Positions 8,301 through 16,534 of a stretch of DNA of 64,000 nucleotides are shown piece by piece. Source of the DNA: an uncultured Clostridia bacterium (lineage in GTDB: Bacteria > Bacillota > Clostridia > Peptostreptococcales > Acidaminobacteraceae); NCBI GenBank assembly GCA_927417275.1, contig CAKMJV010000010.1:124001-188000 (forward strand), in the 5' to 3' direction. Made by a program: the position numbers and the translations under genes. How positions within the stretch are numbered: position 1 is the first letter of the stretch; every line of letters starts with the position of its first letter. A model generated the notes under the pieces. The model was not told the DNA's origin. It did not search any database and saw only the letters and a list, made by a program, of their open reading frames with translations.

Positions 8301-9434
8301 ATGAAATATTTAAAAACTTTTGCAGTATCACTATCGGTAATGATGCTGTTAAGTGCGTGTTCTCCTTCTCCATCAGAAAGTGAACCAATGTTAGAACCCA
8401 CTGTTGGCGGAGAAAACACGATACTGAGAAGCACGTCAAAAGTCACAAATGACGCGCAGACGAAAAAAATAATCACGACTCAAGAGAGTTTTCAAATTGG
8501 TACCCATATAACGATTAAAGTATATGATGACAAAGAAGTGCCAAATGATGTTTTTGATCAAATATTTGGTCTTATCGACATCTACGAAAATAGGGTATCA
8601 AAGACCATATCGACTTCTGAAGTCAGTAATATTAACGAGAATGCGGGAGTAGAGCCGGTTGCTGTATCTGATGCGGTTATCGATTTGGTTGAAATTGGAC
8701 AAAATTATGCGGCTTTAACAGATGGTTTATTCGATGTTACGATTGGTCCACTTGTGGATTTATGGGGCATAGGCACAGATCATGCAGCGGTTCCTTCTGA
8801 TGATGCACGATTGACAGAGATGTCCAAAATTGATTATCAAAAAATTGAGATAAAGCCATTAGACAAAACGATATTTTTAAAAGAGACTGGGATGGAAATT
8901 GATTTGGGCGCAATCGCAAAAGGTTACATCGCAGATCGCGTTAAAGATTTGATTTTAGAACTCGGGTATGACCATGCGATTATTAATTTGGGTGGAAATG
9001 TCTTAACGGTTGGCACCAAGCCGAATTCGGATGCATGGCAAGTAGGGGTGAGAGATCCACAGTCAAGTTCAGGTAATACCATGGGTATTTTAAAACTTGA
9101 AGACAATTCCATCGTATCATCTGGAATCTATGAACGATTTTTTAATGCCGGTGATACGCGATATCATCATATCATAAACCCAAAAACGGGTTCGCCAGAG
9201 TTTAATGGCATGTATTCTGTTTCTATCGTTTCAGATACTTCAGTTGATGGAGATGCACTTTCGACATCGGTGTTTCTTTTAGGGCTTGAAAAGGGCTTTG
9301 CTTTGGTTGAATCACTTTCAAACGTAGAAGCGGTATTTGTAATGGAAGATCAGTCGGTATATGTGACCAGTGGATTGGGTGATCGATTTATATTAACTGA
9401 AAAATCGTATGTAATAAAATCACTTACAGATTAA
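8301..9434 (+). CDS. apbE: FAD:protein FMN transferase, lipoprotein
   Basis: The ATG at 8301 is chosen because AGGAGGT sits at 8291-8297; a longer frame from TTG 8286 would contain that site. 377 residues: lipoprotein signal ending LLSAC (C20), then the ApbE fold with S/T-rich VSKTISTSEVSNIN, the GLFDVTIGPLVDLWG stretch, GAIAKGYIADRV, INLGGNV and the C-terminal SVDGDALSTSVFLLG with metal-binding aspartate and threonine. ApbE moves FMN from FAD onto threonine or serine of exported flavoproteins. A lipoprotein with two FMN-acceptor-like motifs is encoded convergently right next door and is the likely substrate. Confidence 0.95.
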   Translation: MKYLKTFAVSLSVMMLLSACSPSPSESEPMLEPTVGGENTILRSTSKVTNDAQTKKIITTQESFQIGTHITIKVYDDKEVPNDVFDQIFGLIDIYENRVSKTISTSEVSNINENAGVEPVAVSDAVIDLVEIGQNYAALTDGLFDVTIGPLVDLWGIGTDHAAVPSDDARLTEMSKIDYQKIEIKPLDKTIFLKETGMEIDLGAIAKGYIADRVKDLILELGYDHAIINLGGNVLTVGTKPNSDAWQVGVRDPQSSSGNTMGILKLEDNSIVSSGIYERFFNAGDTRYHHIINPKTGSPEFNGMYSVSIVSDTSVDGDALSTSVFLLGLEKGFALVESLSNVEAVFVMEDQSVYVTSGLGDRFILTEKSYVIKSLTD

Positions 9435-9443
9435 GCAATAAGA

Positions 9444-9473
9444 AAAGGCAGTTCTCATATGAGAACTGCCTTT
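9444..9473. terminator. Perfect bidirectional terminator between apbE and the FMN-binding lipoprotein gene
   Basis: AAAGGCAGTTCTCAT and its exact reverse complement form a 15+15 base palindrome with flanking A and T runs, so it can terminate both convergent genes. Confidence 0.88.
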
Positions 9474-9515
9474 CATTTTATTAGTTGTTGTTGTTTGCAT
9501 CTATCTGTCTAATAA

Positions 9516-10424
9516 TTATCTTAATTTAAGTGCTTCTTTAGCTAAATTTACAAAACCATCAACCGCGATTGTTACACCAGTAACTGCATCTGTTTTTGCA
9601 CCGTCAACCAATGTGATCATTTCGATGTCTTGAGCATCCATAATGAAACCTTCAATTAATTGAACTTGTTCATGCCACTCAGCAATTGCTTTACCGAATT
9701 CAACCATTTTGTATTCGCCATCAATAGAAGTTGTCTTCTTATCTTTAGCACCATCTTTGCTCTCGCCGTTCCAGTAAGCTGAAACAACAAAACCATTAAT
9801 TACAGTGAAAGATGCATTGTCTTTCCAACCTGAATCACTAAAATCTGCTTCTGATGCATAGAACGAACCATCTACATATGGGCCTGAACCCACAGGACCT
9901 TGATTTAAAGCTTCTGTAACAAGTGCTTCAAATTCATTTACAGTGATAGAAACGCCAGCGATTGTATCGATATGACCTTCTCCATCTGTGTAGTTAAGTC
10001 CTTCTAAAGTTTGATTTTCAATTAGGTAAGCTTCAACCAATGCAGCTTGTTCATGCCACTCAGATTGCGCCTTACCAAATTCAACCATTTTGTATTCGCC
10101 ATCTTTAGAAGTTGTTTTCTTGTCTTTACCAGCAACGTTTTTAGCGCCATTCCAATCAGCACTAACGATGTTTCCGCCAGCAACTTCAAGTGTTACAACT
10201 GTCTTCCAGCCTGATGCTTCGTCAAAAGTCGGCTCAGTAGCAAAGTAAATACCATCTGCTAATGTACCATCAACATTTTGAGTTGGTGCTTCAGTGCTTT
10301 CTGCAGCAGGAGCAGTAGTTGCTGGTGCTGTAGTTGCTTCAACTTCGTCTTCATTTTTTGCACATCCAATAAATAAACTGCTCATCATAACTAAAACAAG
10401 CAATAGACTTAATAATTTCCTCAT
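9516..10424 (-). CDS. Lipoprotein with two FMN-binding-like repeats (PplA-like electron-transfer candidate)
   Basis: 302 residues, ATG with GGAGGTGG upstream. Lipoprotein signal ending LFIGC (C21), a flexible A/T/P/E-rich linker (28-50), then two homologous repeats of about 120 residues (55-173 and 182-299). Both share K-x3-DGEYKMVEFGKA, a WHEQ motif and end in an FMN-acceptor-like element: DTIAGVS (S159) and DAVTGVT (T285), close to the D-x2-S/T-G-A-T/S pattern modified by ApbE. The repeat architecture and the neighbouring apbE match Listeria PplA and its transferase FmnB in flavin-based extracellular electron transfer. The quinone-side membrane proteins of that pathway are not in this window. 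The valine in place of the motif alanine lowers certainty that both sites are flavinylated. Confidence 0.82.
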   Translation of the reverse strand: MRKLLSLLLVLVMMSSLFIGCAKNEDEVEATTAPATTAPAAESTEAPTQNVDGTLADGIYFATEPTFDEASGWKTVVTLEVAGGNIVSADWNGAKNVAGKDKKTTSKDGEYKMVEFGKAQSEWHEQAALVEAYLIENQTLEGLNYTDGEGHIDTIAGVSITVNEFEALVTEALNQGPVGSGPYVDGSFYASEADFSDSGWKDNASFTVINGFVVSAYWNGESKDGAKDKKTTSIDGEYKMVEFGKAIAEWHEQVQLIEGFIMDAQDIEMITLVDGAKTDAVTGVTIAVDGFVNLAKEALKLR

Positions 10425-10462
10425 AAGCCACCTCCATAGTGTTTTGCAAACAACCTAAACCT

Positions 10463-10490
10463 ATTATATCAAAACTTATCCAAATTTCAA
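10463..10490 (-). promoter_or_regulatory. Promoter for the FMN-binding lipoprotein gene
   Basis: On the minus strand TTGAAA (10490-10485), 16 bases, then TATAAT (10468-10463), about 40 bases before the start codon at 10424. Close to the vegetative sigma consensus. Confidence 0.65.
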
Positions 10491-10526
10491 TTTATATTAA
10501 GGAATCTTGATACTTTATTCACATAT

Positions 10527-10552
10527 AAAAAAAGCCATATGGGTTATGGCTT
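10527..10552 (-). terminator. Terminator of the YbjQ-like gene
   Basis: AAGCCATA (10532-10539) pairs with TATGGCTT (10545-10552); on the minus strand the stem is followed by seven T. Confidence 0.8.
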
Positions 10553-10576
10553 ATATAAATCTTATGCAAAAAGCGA

Positions 10577-10891
10577 TTATTCGTAGATCACAGCGGTGCC
10601 ATAAACCATGATTTCAGCAGCACCTTGCATAACACTAGAAGATGCATATCGGATATTAATAATGGCATTTGCACCAAGTAGTTGTGCTTCATCAACCATC
10701 AACTTAGTAGCGATCTGTCTTGCTTCATTTAACATCTGGCTGTATTCCTTCATTTCTCCGCCTACAAGGTGTCTAAATGCTGAAGAGATGTCTTTTCCAA
10801 TGTGCTTCGCTCGAATGGTACTGCCTTTAACCAGTGATAAAGTGCTCACGATTTTTTTCCCCGGAATTTCAGGTGTGTTTACCAGTAACAT
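10577..10891 (-). CDS. YbjQ/UPF0145 family protein
   Basis: 104 residues, ATG with TAGGAGG upstream. The sequence shows the family pattern: VNTPEIPGKKIV at the start, RAKHIGKD, a helix GEMKEYSQMLNEARQIA, LGANAIINIRY and a C-terminal GTAV. Members form pentameric barrels of unknown function, sometimes labelled heavy-metal-binding on weak grounds. Encoded 17 bases after a small membrane protein gene, probably in one transcript. Cytoplasmic. Confidence 0.85.
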   Translation of the reverse strand: MLLVNTPEIPGKKIVSTLSLVKGSTIRAKHIGKDISSAFRHLVGGEMKEYSQMLNEARQIATKLMVDEAQLLGANAIINIRYASSSVMQGAAEIMVYGTAVIYE

Positions 10892-10908
10892 ATCAATGTG
10901 CCTCCTAG

Positions 10909-11136
10909 TTAATATTTTTTATAGTCGTCGCCTTCAGACTTTGAGTCTTTAAAACGATCGACTATTAAAGCCACGATTAAGAAAATACCAGATATCAGTA
11001 AAGCGATCGCAGAATAATTAATAAAGGGATTAAGAAATTTCAACGCACTAAAAAGACTAACCAATAATCCAAGTGAAAACAATAAAATAATAAAAAATAC
11101 AAAAGTAGAACTTAACCATTTAATCATAGGAATCAT
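10909..11136 (-). CDS. Small two-helix membrane protein, unknown
   Basis: 75 residues with two hydrophobic segments (about 8-30 and 40-60) and a charged tail DRFKDSKSEGDDYKKY. No recognised family. It lies just upstream of the YbjQ-like gene on the same strand and is read as its operon partner. It has a plausible start with AAAGGCGATGAT upstream, although the ribosome site is only moderate. Real-gene status rests on spacing and the coherent membrane pattern. Confidence 0.6.
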   Translation of the reverse strand: MIPMIKWLSSTFVFFIILLFSLGLLVSLFSALKFLNPFINYSAIALLISGIFLIVALIVDRFKDSKSEGDDYKKY

Positions 11137-11278
11137 CGCCTTTCCTTTTTATTCGATTCTCTTGGATACATCATACCAAAATTGATTCGTTAAATTATTA
11201 AAAAACTATTAAATCTTAAGGTCGGAGTTGTCGAAAAAAATTAGAAAATTCAAATATTTTTTTATGAATTAAAATTAA

Positions 11279-11289
11279 TGAATATGCAT
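11279..11289. promoter_or_regulatory. ARG-box-like site 1 upstream of arcA
   Basis: TGAATATGCAT resembles the ArgR/AhrC half-operator TGAATxxxxATTCA. The identical 11-mer recurs exactly 95 bases downstream (about nine helical turns). The 11137-11533 gap otherwise holds A/T-rich sequence, one other inverted repeat and the arcA promoter. Confidence 0.5.
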
Positions 11290-11308
11290 ATCAAAACTTG
11301 ATTTTGTG

Positions 11309-11323
11309 TCACTGAGGCAGTGA
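11309..11323. promoter_or_regulatory. 15-bp inverted repeat upstream of arcA
   Basis: TCACTG-AGG-CAGTGA, perfect 6-base arms, between the two ARG-box-like sites. It vaguely recalls CRP/FNR-type sites (ArcR in other arginine deiminase operons) but the half-site is not the standard TGTGA, so the regulator is unknown. Confidence 0.35.
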
Positions 11324-11373
11324 TCATACCAGATGTATATGTACTGGTAAAAACAGACAAAATATACACCGCA

Positions 11374-11384
11374 TGAATATGCAT
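11374..11384. promoter_or_regulatory. ARG-box-like site 2 upstream of arcA
   Basis: Second exact copy of TGAATATGCAT, preceded by CA as in the Bacillus CATGAATA consensus and followed ten bases later by GAATATTC (11394-11401). It lies 50 bases before the -35 element, a position suited to activation by an ArgR/AhrC-type protein. Confidence 0.5.
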
Positions 11385-11433
11385 GATTCTACCGAATATT
11401 CAGATAATTAACAAACGCTTGTAAATACAACCA

Positions 11434-11463
11434 TTGAAATATTTTTATATAAGGTGGTATACT
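11434..11463 (+). promoter_or_regulatory. arcA promoter
   Basis: TTGAAA (11434-11439), 18 bases, TATACT (11458-11463), about 70 bases before the arcA start. Downstream of it is an A/T-rich leader with GAATATTATGTAAAATATTTACA-type repeats. Confidence 0.65.
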
Positions 11464-11533
11464 GAATGTAACAAGAAACTGCGTGAATATTATGTAAAAT
11501 ATTTACAACCATATCACTGAAAGAGGTGTCTAA

Positions 11534-12775
11534 ATGGATCTAAACGGGTTACAAATCTATTCAGAAATTGGTAAGTTGCGTCGCGTATTGTTACATCGCC
11601 CAGGGGAAGAAATCGAAAATTTAACGCCAGACTTAATGGAACGCCTACTTTTTGATGACATTCCTTATCTAAAAGTAGCTCGAGAAGAGCATGATGCTTT
11701 TGCATCGATTTTTACTCGAAATGGTGTTGAAGTGCTTTACCTTGAAGACCTGATCTCTGAAACACTAGAGGACTCGGGTTTAAAAGAAGTCTTTGTGGAT
11801 GCTTTTATCGCAGAAGCAGGTATTAAAAATCGTTACCGCATGGAAGAAGTCAAAGCTTTTTATCAATCCTATGATGACAATCGAAAAATGATCGACAAAA
11901 TGATGTCTGGGATTCGACGAGAAGAAGTAAAACCAACGGGACTGAGAAGTTTAGCGGCTATGGTGGAACTCGACTATCCTTTCATCGTCGATCCGATGCC
12001 TAATCTTTATTTCACCAGAGACCCCTTTGCAACCATAGGTACAGGAATCTCACTTAATAAAATGCGGACTGTGACGCGAAGTCGTGAAACGATCTTCTCA
12101 AAATATATTTTTAAATACCATCCGTATTTTAAGAATGCTGAGGTGCCATTTTGGTACGATCGCGATCAAAAAAACGCCATAGAAGGTGGCGATATATTGG
12201 TCTTAAGCGATAAAGTTATCGCTGTGGGCATCTCACAACGCACGGATGCCGATGCCATAGAATTACTTGCAAAGAACATCTTCTCGGATGGTCAACCATT
12301 TGAAACGATACTGGCATTTGATATTCCCAAAACCCGTGCTTTTATGCATCTCGACACGGTGTTTACCATGGTAGACTTTGGTATATTCACCATTCATCCA
12401 GAAATTGAGGGGCCTTTAACGGTTTATTCACTGACACGAGGTGAATCCCCAGGACAGTATAAAATAGAAAGAGAAATTCAAAATTTAGATGTTATATTAA
12501 GCAAGTATTTAGACATAGACAACATTAAGTTAATAAGATGTGGTGGCAAAAAAGGGATCGACGCAGGACGTGAACAATGGAATGATGGCTCTAATACACT
12601 GGCTATTTCGCCTGGTGAGGTTCTGGTATACTCCAGAAATCACGTTACCAATCGACTCTTAGAATCTGAAGGCATCAAACTACACGAAGTACCTTCGTCA
12701 GAGTTATCTAGAGGTAGAGGTGGTCCAAGATGTATGTCCATGCCGCTTTACAGAGATAAAATCATAAGAAAGTAA
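11534..12775 (+). CDS. arcA: Arginine deiminase
   Basis: 413 residues, ATG with GAAAGAGGTG upstream. Converts arginine to citrulline and ammonia, the first step of the ADI pathway. Signature elements are all present: the [10 protein letters not shown] loop, EGGD, the [10 protein letters not shown] active-site histidine segment and the C-terminal [12 protein letters not shown] with nucleophile C400. Length is normal for the family. It heads arcA-argF-arcC, which together give one ATP per arginine. ARG-box-like sites upstream suggest arginine-responsive activation. Confidence 0.97.
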   Translation: MDLNGLQIYSEIGKLRRVLLHRPGEEIENLTPDLMERLLFDDIPYLKVAREEHDAFASIFTRNGVEVLYLEDLISETLEDSGLKEVFVDAFIAEAGIKNRYRMEEVKAFYQSYDDNRKMIDKMMSGIRREEVKPTGLRSLAAMVELDYPFIVDPMPNLYFTRDPFATIGTGISLNKMRTVTRSRETIFSKYIFKYHPYFKNAEVPFWYDRDQKNAIEGGDILVLSDKVIAVGISQRTDADAIELLAKNIFSDGQPFETILAFDIPKTRAFMHLDTVFTMVDFGIFTIHPEIEGPLTVYSLTRGESPGQYKIEREIQNLDVILSKYLDIDNIKLIRCGGKKGIDAGREQWNDGSNTLAISPGEVLVYSRNHVTNRLLESEGIKLHEVPSSELSRGRGGPRCMSMPLYRDKIIRK

Positions 12776-12805
12776 TCTAAAACTACATTTAATAAGGAGG
12801 CTATT

Positions 12806-13798
12806 ATGCCAGTTAATTTAAGAGGAAGAAGTGTACTTAGTCTAAAGGACTTCACACCAGAAGAAATTCGTTACTTGCTCAATCTTTCTAAAGACCTTAA
12901 AGAAAAAAAGCGTGCAGGTGTGCGTGGTGAATTGCTAGAAAGAAAAAACATATGTCTGATTTTTGAAAAGACTTCGACACGTACGCGTTGTGCGTTTGAA
13001 GTTGCAGCGTTTGACGAAGGTGCAAATGTAACCTTTTTAACCAACAGTCAAATGGGCAAAAAAGAAAGTATAGAGGATACAGCACGTGTTTTAGGTCGCT
13101 ATTACGATGGGATTGAGTTTAGAGGTTTTGAACAAAATACAGTAGAAGAACTTGCAAAATATGCGGGCGTACCCGTATGGAATGGTTTAACAGATATGTA
13201 CCACCCAACACAAATATTAGCAGACTTTTTAACCATAATGGAACATGTGAACAAACCACTTAATAAAGTAAAGTTTGTCTATGCAGGAGACGCGAGAAAT
13301 AACATGGGCAATTCGCTTATGATTGGCGCGGCTAAAATGGGGATGCATTTTGTTGCATTGGCACCAAAATCACTTTGGCCGTCAGAAGAACTCGTGGATG
13401 CCATGAAAGCGGTGGCAAAAGAAACAGGCGCAGTCCTTGAATTCTCAGAAGATATCGAAGCCGTAGATGGCGCAGATGTTATTTATACAGATGTTTGGGT
13501 GTCCATGGGTGAGGAGCATCTATTTGAAGAGCGTATTAAGATGCTAAAGCCGTATCAAGTGAACATGGACATGGTTAAAAAGACAAATAACCCAGATGTG
13601 ATTTTTATGCACTGTTTACCAGCCTTTCATGATTTAAAAACAGAAGTGGGTATACAGATTCAAGCCGAACATGGTATACCAGAGATGGAAGTAACGGACG
13701 AAGTATTTAGAAGCAAGCACTCGGTTGTTTTTGATGAGGCTGAAAATAGAATGCATACCATTAAAGCCATTATGGTTGCAACCATAGGCAATTTATAA
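12806..13798 (+). CDS. argF: Ornithine carbamoyltransferase (catabolic)
   Basis: 330 residues, ATG after AAGGAGG. Contains the carbamoyl-phosphate site STRTRCAFE, the HPTQ motif in [10 protein letters not shown], and the ornithine-binding MHCLPAFH near residue 272, all diagnostic. Located between arginine deiminase and carbamate kinase, it most likely works in the phosphorolysis direction, splitting citrulline to ornithine and carbamoyl phosphate (the arcB role). argF is the neutral gene name for the family. Confidence 0.96.
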   Translation: MPVNLRGRSVLSLKDFTPEEIRYLLNLSKDLKEKKRAGVRGELLERKNICLIFEKTSTRTRCAFEVAAFDEGANVTFLTNSQMGKKESIEDTARVLGRYYDGIEFRGFEQNTVEELAKYAGVPVWNGLTDMYHPTQILADFLTIMEHVNKPLNKVKFVYAGDARNNMGNSLMIGAAKMGMHFVALAPKSLWPSEELVDAMKAVAKETGAVLEFSEDIEAVDGADVIYTDVWVSMGEEHLFEERIKMLKPYQVNMDMVKKTNNPDVIFMHCLPAFHDLKTEVGIQIQAEHGIPEMEVTDEVFRSKHSVVFDEAENRMHTIKAIMVATIGNL

Positions 13799-13820
13799 AA
13801 TCAAACATTCGGAGGGCATC

Positions 13821-14759
13821 ATGCAATTTAAAGACAGAATTGTGGTTGCGCTTGGTGGCAATGCACTAGGCAATACACCTGAGGAGCAATTAGAACTTGT
13901 TAAACACACGGCAAAGCCAATCGTCGATTTAATAGAAGCGGGCCATGAAGTGATTCTTGCACATGGCAATGGGCCACAGGTGGGCATGATTAATTTGGCC
14001 CTCTCCACAGCAGCAAACTCACCAGCGAAGACACCTGAAATGCCTTTTCCAGAGTGTGGTGCCATGAGTCAAGGTTATATAGGCTATCATCTTCAAAATG
14101 CTATTAGAGAAGAACTCCTTAACAGAAACATGCACATTCCCGTGGCAACAGTGATCACACAAGTGATCGTGGATAAAAATGATCCAGCTTTCCAGCATCC
14201 AACCAAACCTGTTGGTGCGTTTTATTCTGAAGAAGCGGCTCAAAAATTGATTGAGGAAAAAGGCTATCACATGGTAGAAGATTCAGGAAGAGGGTGGCGA
14301 CGTGTGGTTGCTTCGCCAAAACCTGTGGATGTTGCAGAAAAAGAAACCATTAAAACTCTGGTTGAGCAAGGACAAGTGGTTATCACAGTTGGTGGTGGTG
14401 GCATACCAGTTTACGAAACAGGCAATCGCTTAATCGGCATACCTGCAGTTATAGATAAGGATTTTGCCTCTGCTAAAATCGCTGAAATATTAGATGCAGA
14501 TTATCTCATCATATTAACTGCCGTGGAACAAGTTGCTATAAACTTCGGTAAACCAGATGAAAAGTGGCTGGCAAATCTGAGTTTAGAGGAAGCCGATCAG
14601 TATATAAAGGAGGGGCATTTTGCCCCTGGCAGTATGTTACCTAAGGTGCAAGCGGCCATGGCATTTGCTGGTTCAAAAAAGGGCAGAAAAGCGCTGATAA
14701 CTTCACTTGAAAAAGCCAAAGAAGGGATCGAGGGAAAAACGGGAACCATCATCGCATAA
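13821..14759 (+). CDS. arcC: Carbamate kinase
   Basis: 312 residues, ATG after CGGAGGG. The start VVALGGNALG, AHGNGPQVG, and GGGGIPV followed by IDKDFASAKIA are standard for carbamate kinases of the amino-acid kinase fold. It makes ATP from carbamoyl phosphate, releasing ammonia and CO2, closing the ADI pathway. Twenty-two bases after argF and ended by a strong terminator. Confidence 0.96.
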   Translation: MQFKDRIVVALGGNALGNTPEEQLELVKHTAKPIVDLIEAGHEVILAHGNGPQVGMINLALSTAANSPAKTPEMPFPECGAMSQGYIGYHLQNAIREELLNRNMHIPVATVITQVIVDKNDPAFQHPTKPVGAFYSEEAAQKLIEEKGYHMVEDSGRGWRRVVASPKPVDVAEKETIKTLVEQGQVVITVGGGGIPVYETGNRLIGIPAVIDKDFASAKIAEILDADYLIILTAVEQVAINFGKPDEKWLANLSLEEADQYIKEGHFAPGSMLPKVQAAMAFAGSKKGRKALITSLEKAKEGIEGKTGTIIA

Positions 14760-14784
14760 ATAATGTTACAGTGTATCCTATAAG

Positions 14785-14817
14785 AACAACCATCAGCGCA
14801 TTTGATGGTTGTTTTTT
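14785..14817 (+). terminator. Terminator of arcA-argF-arcC
   Basis: AACAACCATCA and TGATGGTTGTT around a seven-base loop, followed by TTTTT. Confidence 0.88.
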
Positions 14818-14839
14818 AACGTATGGGCTTTTTATTCAC

Positions 14840-14854
14840 TGGCATAAGAATTGC
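14840..14854 (+). promoter_or_regulatory. Sigma-54 type (-24/-12) promoter before the PAS/sigma-54 activator gene
   Basis: TGGCATAAGAATTGC matches the TGGCAC-N5-TTGC form with exact GG to GC spacing. A TATAAT also lies at 14863-14868, 17 bases after TGGCAT, so a weak sigma-70 reading cannot be excluded. The second, independent -24/-12 element at 16455 makes the sigma-54 reading more likely. Confidence 0.6.
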
Positions 14855-14918
14855 GAGTGTATTATAATGATAGCAAAAGAAAAGAAAAAGAATGAAGTTC
14901 GAGAGAGAGTGATGAGAG

Positions 14919-16331
14919 ATGAGTAATTATACGGGTGCAAAAGATACATTTACTGATGACGTCTTTGTCAAACGGTTACATCAAATTTTCGATCCTGTTT
15001 CTATCCCGATAATCATGGTGAATAAAGAAACGGAAGTGGTGATGATCAATGAAGCATTTGCCGATTATTTGGGTTACCCACGCAGTGAAATCATCGGACG
15101 AAAAGTGCAAGAAATAGATCCAAACTCGAGATTTCCCTACGTCATAAAAAGCAAACAACCAGAGTTTGCGCATAAACACAAATTTACTAATGGACATACT
15201 GCGTTGGTACATCGTTTGCCTGTACTAGATGAAAACGACGAAGTGGTCTATGGGTTTGGTATGGTCATATTTGATGACTTAAAAAAACTTCAAGAAGTGC
15301 TTGAGAAGAACAAACTTTTAGAGGGCAAACTCCATATCTATCAAGAAGAACTTAAAAACATGCGCGGTGCGAAGTATTCTTGGCAGTCTATTATCGGCAA
15401 CTCTGTTATGATGCAAGATGTTAAAGCCATGGCTGCAAAAGCAGCAAAGACAGACTCAAATGTACTCATTAATGGAGAGAGCGGTACGGGAAAAGAACTC
15501 TTTGCCCATGCGATTCATAATGACAGCAAGCGTTTTGATGGACCTTTTATAAAAATTAACTGTGCGGCCATACCCAAAGACCTTTTAGAATCCGAGTTGT
15601 TTGGCTATGAAGAAGGTGCTTTTACAGGTGCAAAAAAACAAGGTAAGGTTGGTAAATTTGAGCTTGCCACAGGCGGAACCATTTTCTTAGATGAAATTGG
15701 GGATATGCCATTAGATATGCAAGTTAAAATTCTCCGCGTACTTCAGGAAAAGGAGATTGAGCGCATCGGTGGTAACAAAACCATTCCTGTCGATTGTCGA
15801 ATCATCGCCGCCACGAATCGAGATTTAGTGGAGCGTATCCGTGAAAATGAGTTTAGAGAAGATCTTTATTACCGTTTAAATGTCGTAAACATAGAAGTGC
15901 CGCCATTAAGGCTACGAAAAGACGATGTGGAAATACTCACATTAAAGCTTATGGAAAAACTATCGAGTTCGTTGGGTAAATTTGTGAGCAATATCACAGT
16001 GGATGCGCTGGACAGTCTCAAACTGTATAATTGGCCAGGTAATATCCGAGAACTAGAGAATGTGGTGGAACGTGCGATTAATATGACAGACAGTGAAACC
16101 ATAGAAATTCAACATCTTCCGCCATTTATCATCGCACAGCAGTCACATGAGCACATAGAAATGACGGACCTCACAAGTTTAAGACATGCGGTTGAAGAAG
16201 TTGAAAAAGCCACGATCCTCAAGTGTTTACGTGCTGTAAGCTATAATAAACTAAAAGCAGCGAAAATATTAGGCATCAGCCGAACCAGTTTGTATGAAAA
16301 AATAGAAAAATTTCAAATCGACATGCCCTAA
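14919..16331 (+). CDS. Sigma-54 dependent activator with N-terminal PAS domain
   Basis: 470 residues; ATG preceded by GAGAGAGTGATGAGAG, a moderate ribosome site. PAS sensor about 20-120, short coiled linker (120-150), AAA+ domain with Walker A GESGTGKE (186-193), sigma-54 contact loop GAFTGA (233-238) and Walker B GGTIFLDEIGD (252-262), and a Fis-type HTH at the C-terminus (KAAKILGISRTSLYEKIEKF, about 446-465). The intact GAFTGA loop says it activates sigma-54 RNA polymerase. The next unit has a -24/-12 promoter and a long inverted repeat at enhancer distance, so it is the likely target. The PAS ligand is unknown. Confidence 0.94.
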   Translation: MSNYTGAKDTFTDDVFVKRLHQIFDPVSIPIIMVNKETEVVMINEAFADYLGYPRSEIIGRKVQEIDPNSRFPYVIKSKQPEFAHKHKFTNGHTALVHRLPVLDENDEVVYGFGMVIFDDLKKLQEVLEKNKLLEGKLHIYQEELKNMRGAKYSWQSIIGNSVMMQDVKAMAAKAAKTDSNVLINGESGTGKELFAHAIHNDSKRFDGPFIKINCAAIPKDLLESELFGYEEGAFTGAKKQGKVGKFELATGGTIFLDEIGDMPLDMQVKILRVLQEKEIERIGGNKTIPVDCRIIAATNRDLVERIRENEFREDLYYRLNVVNIEVPPLRLRKDDVEILTLKLMEKLSSSLGKFVSNITVDALDSLKLYNWPGNIRELENVVERAINMTDSETIEIQHLPPFIIAQQSHEHIEMTDLTSLRHAVEEVEKATILKCLRAVSYNKLKAAKILGISRTSLYEKIEKFQIDMP

Positions 16332-16339
16332 AATGCTTT

Positions 16340-16376
16340 CACTGTCCAAAATGTGTTGTACACATATTGGACAGTG
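16340..16376. promoter_or_regulatory. 37-bp inverted repeat: probable enhancer site and/or terminator
   Basis: CACTGTCCAAAATGTGT (16340-16356), three bases, then ACACATATTGGACAGTG (16360-16376): 17-base arms with one mismatch. A further half-site TTGGACACT follows at 16385-16393. It lies about 80-115 bases before the -24/-12 promoter, the usual place for an activator-binding enhancer. It is also followed by TTTTCTTTTT and starts nine bases after the activator's stop, so it could terminate that gene too. Confidence 0.65.
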
Positions 16377-16454
16377 TTTTCTTTTTGGACACTTTTTATC
16401 GTGCATTTTATATGCCTGGGATTCTTTTTGCCATATTAAAGCGCGTTTTAGTTT

Positions 16455-16469
16455 TGGCATGAGACTTGC
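16455..16469 (+). promoter_or_regulatory. Sigma-54 type (-24/-12) promoter of the FabH-like/CoA-transferase operon
   Basis: TGGCATGAGACTTGC followed by TA: TGGCA at -24 and TTGC at -12 in exact register, 65 bases before the start codon at 16535. No competing sigma-70 pair is evident nearby. Confidence 0.82.
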
Positions 16470-16534
16470 TATTTATGTTTGTAACAAGAGCATGAACCAA
16501 AAAGCATCAAAAGTATAACTAGGAGGCATTAAAC

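Noticed and set aside
11400..11430. Rex-like site in TTAACAAACGCTTGTAAA
   Set aside because: Only one half resembles the Rex consensus and the spacing is wrong.
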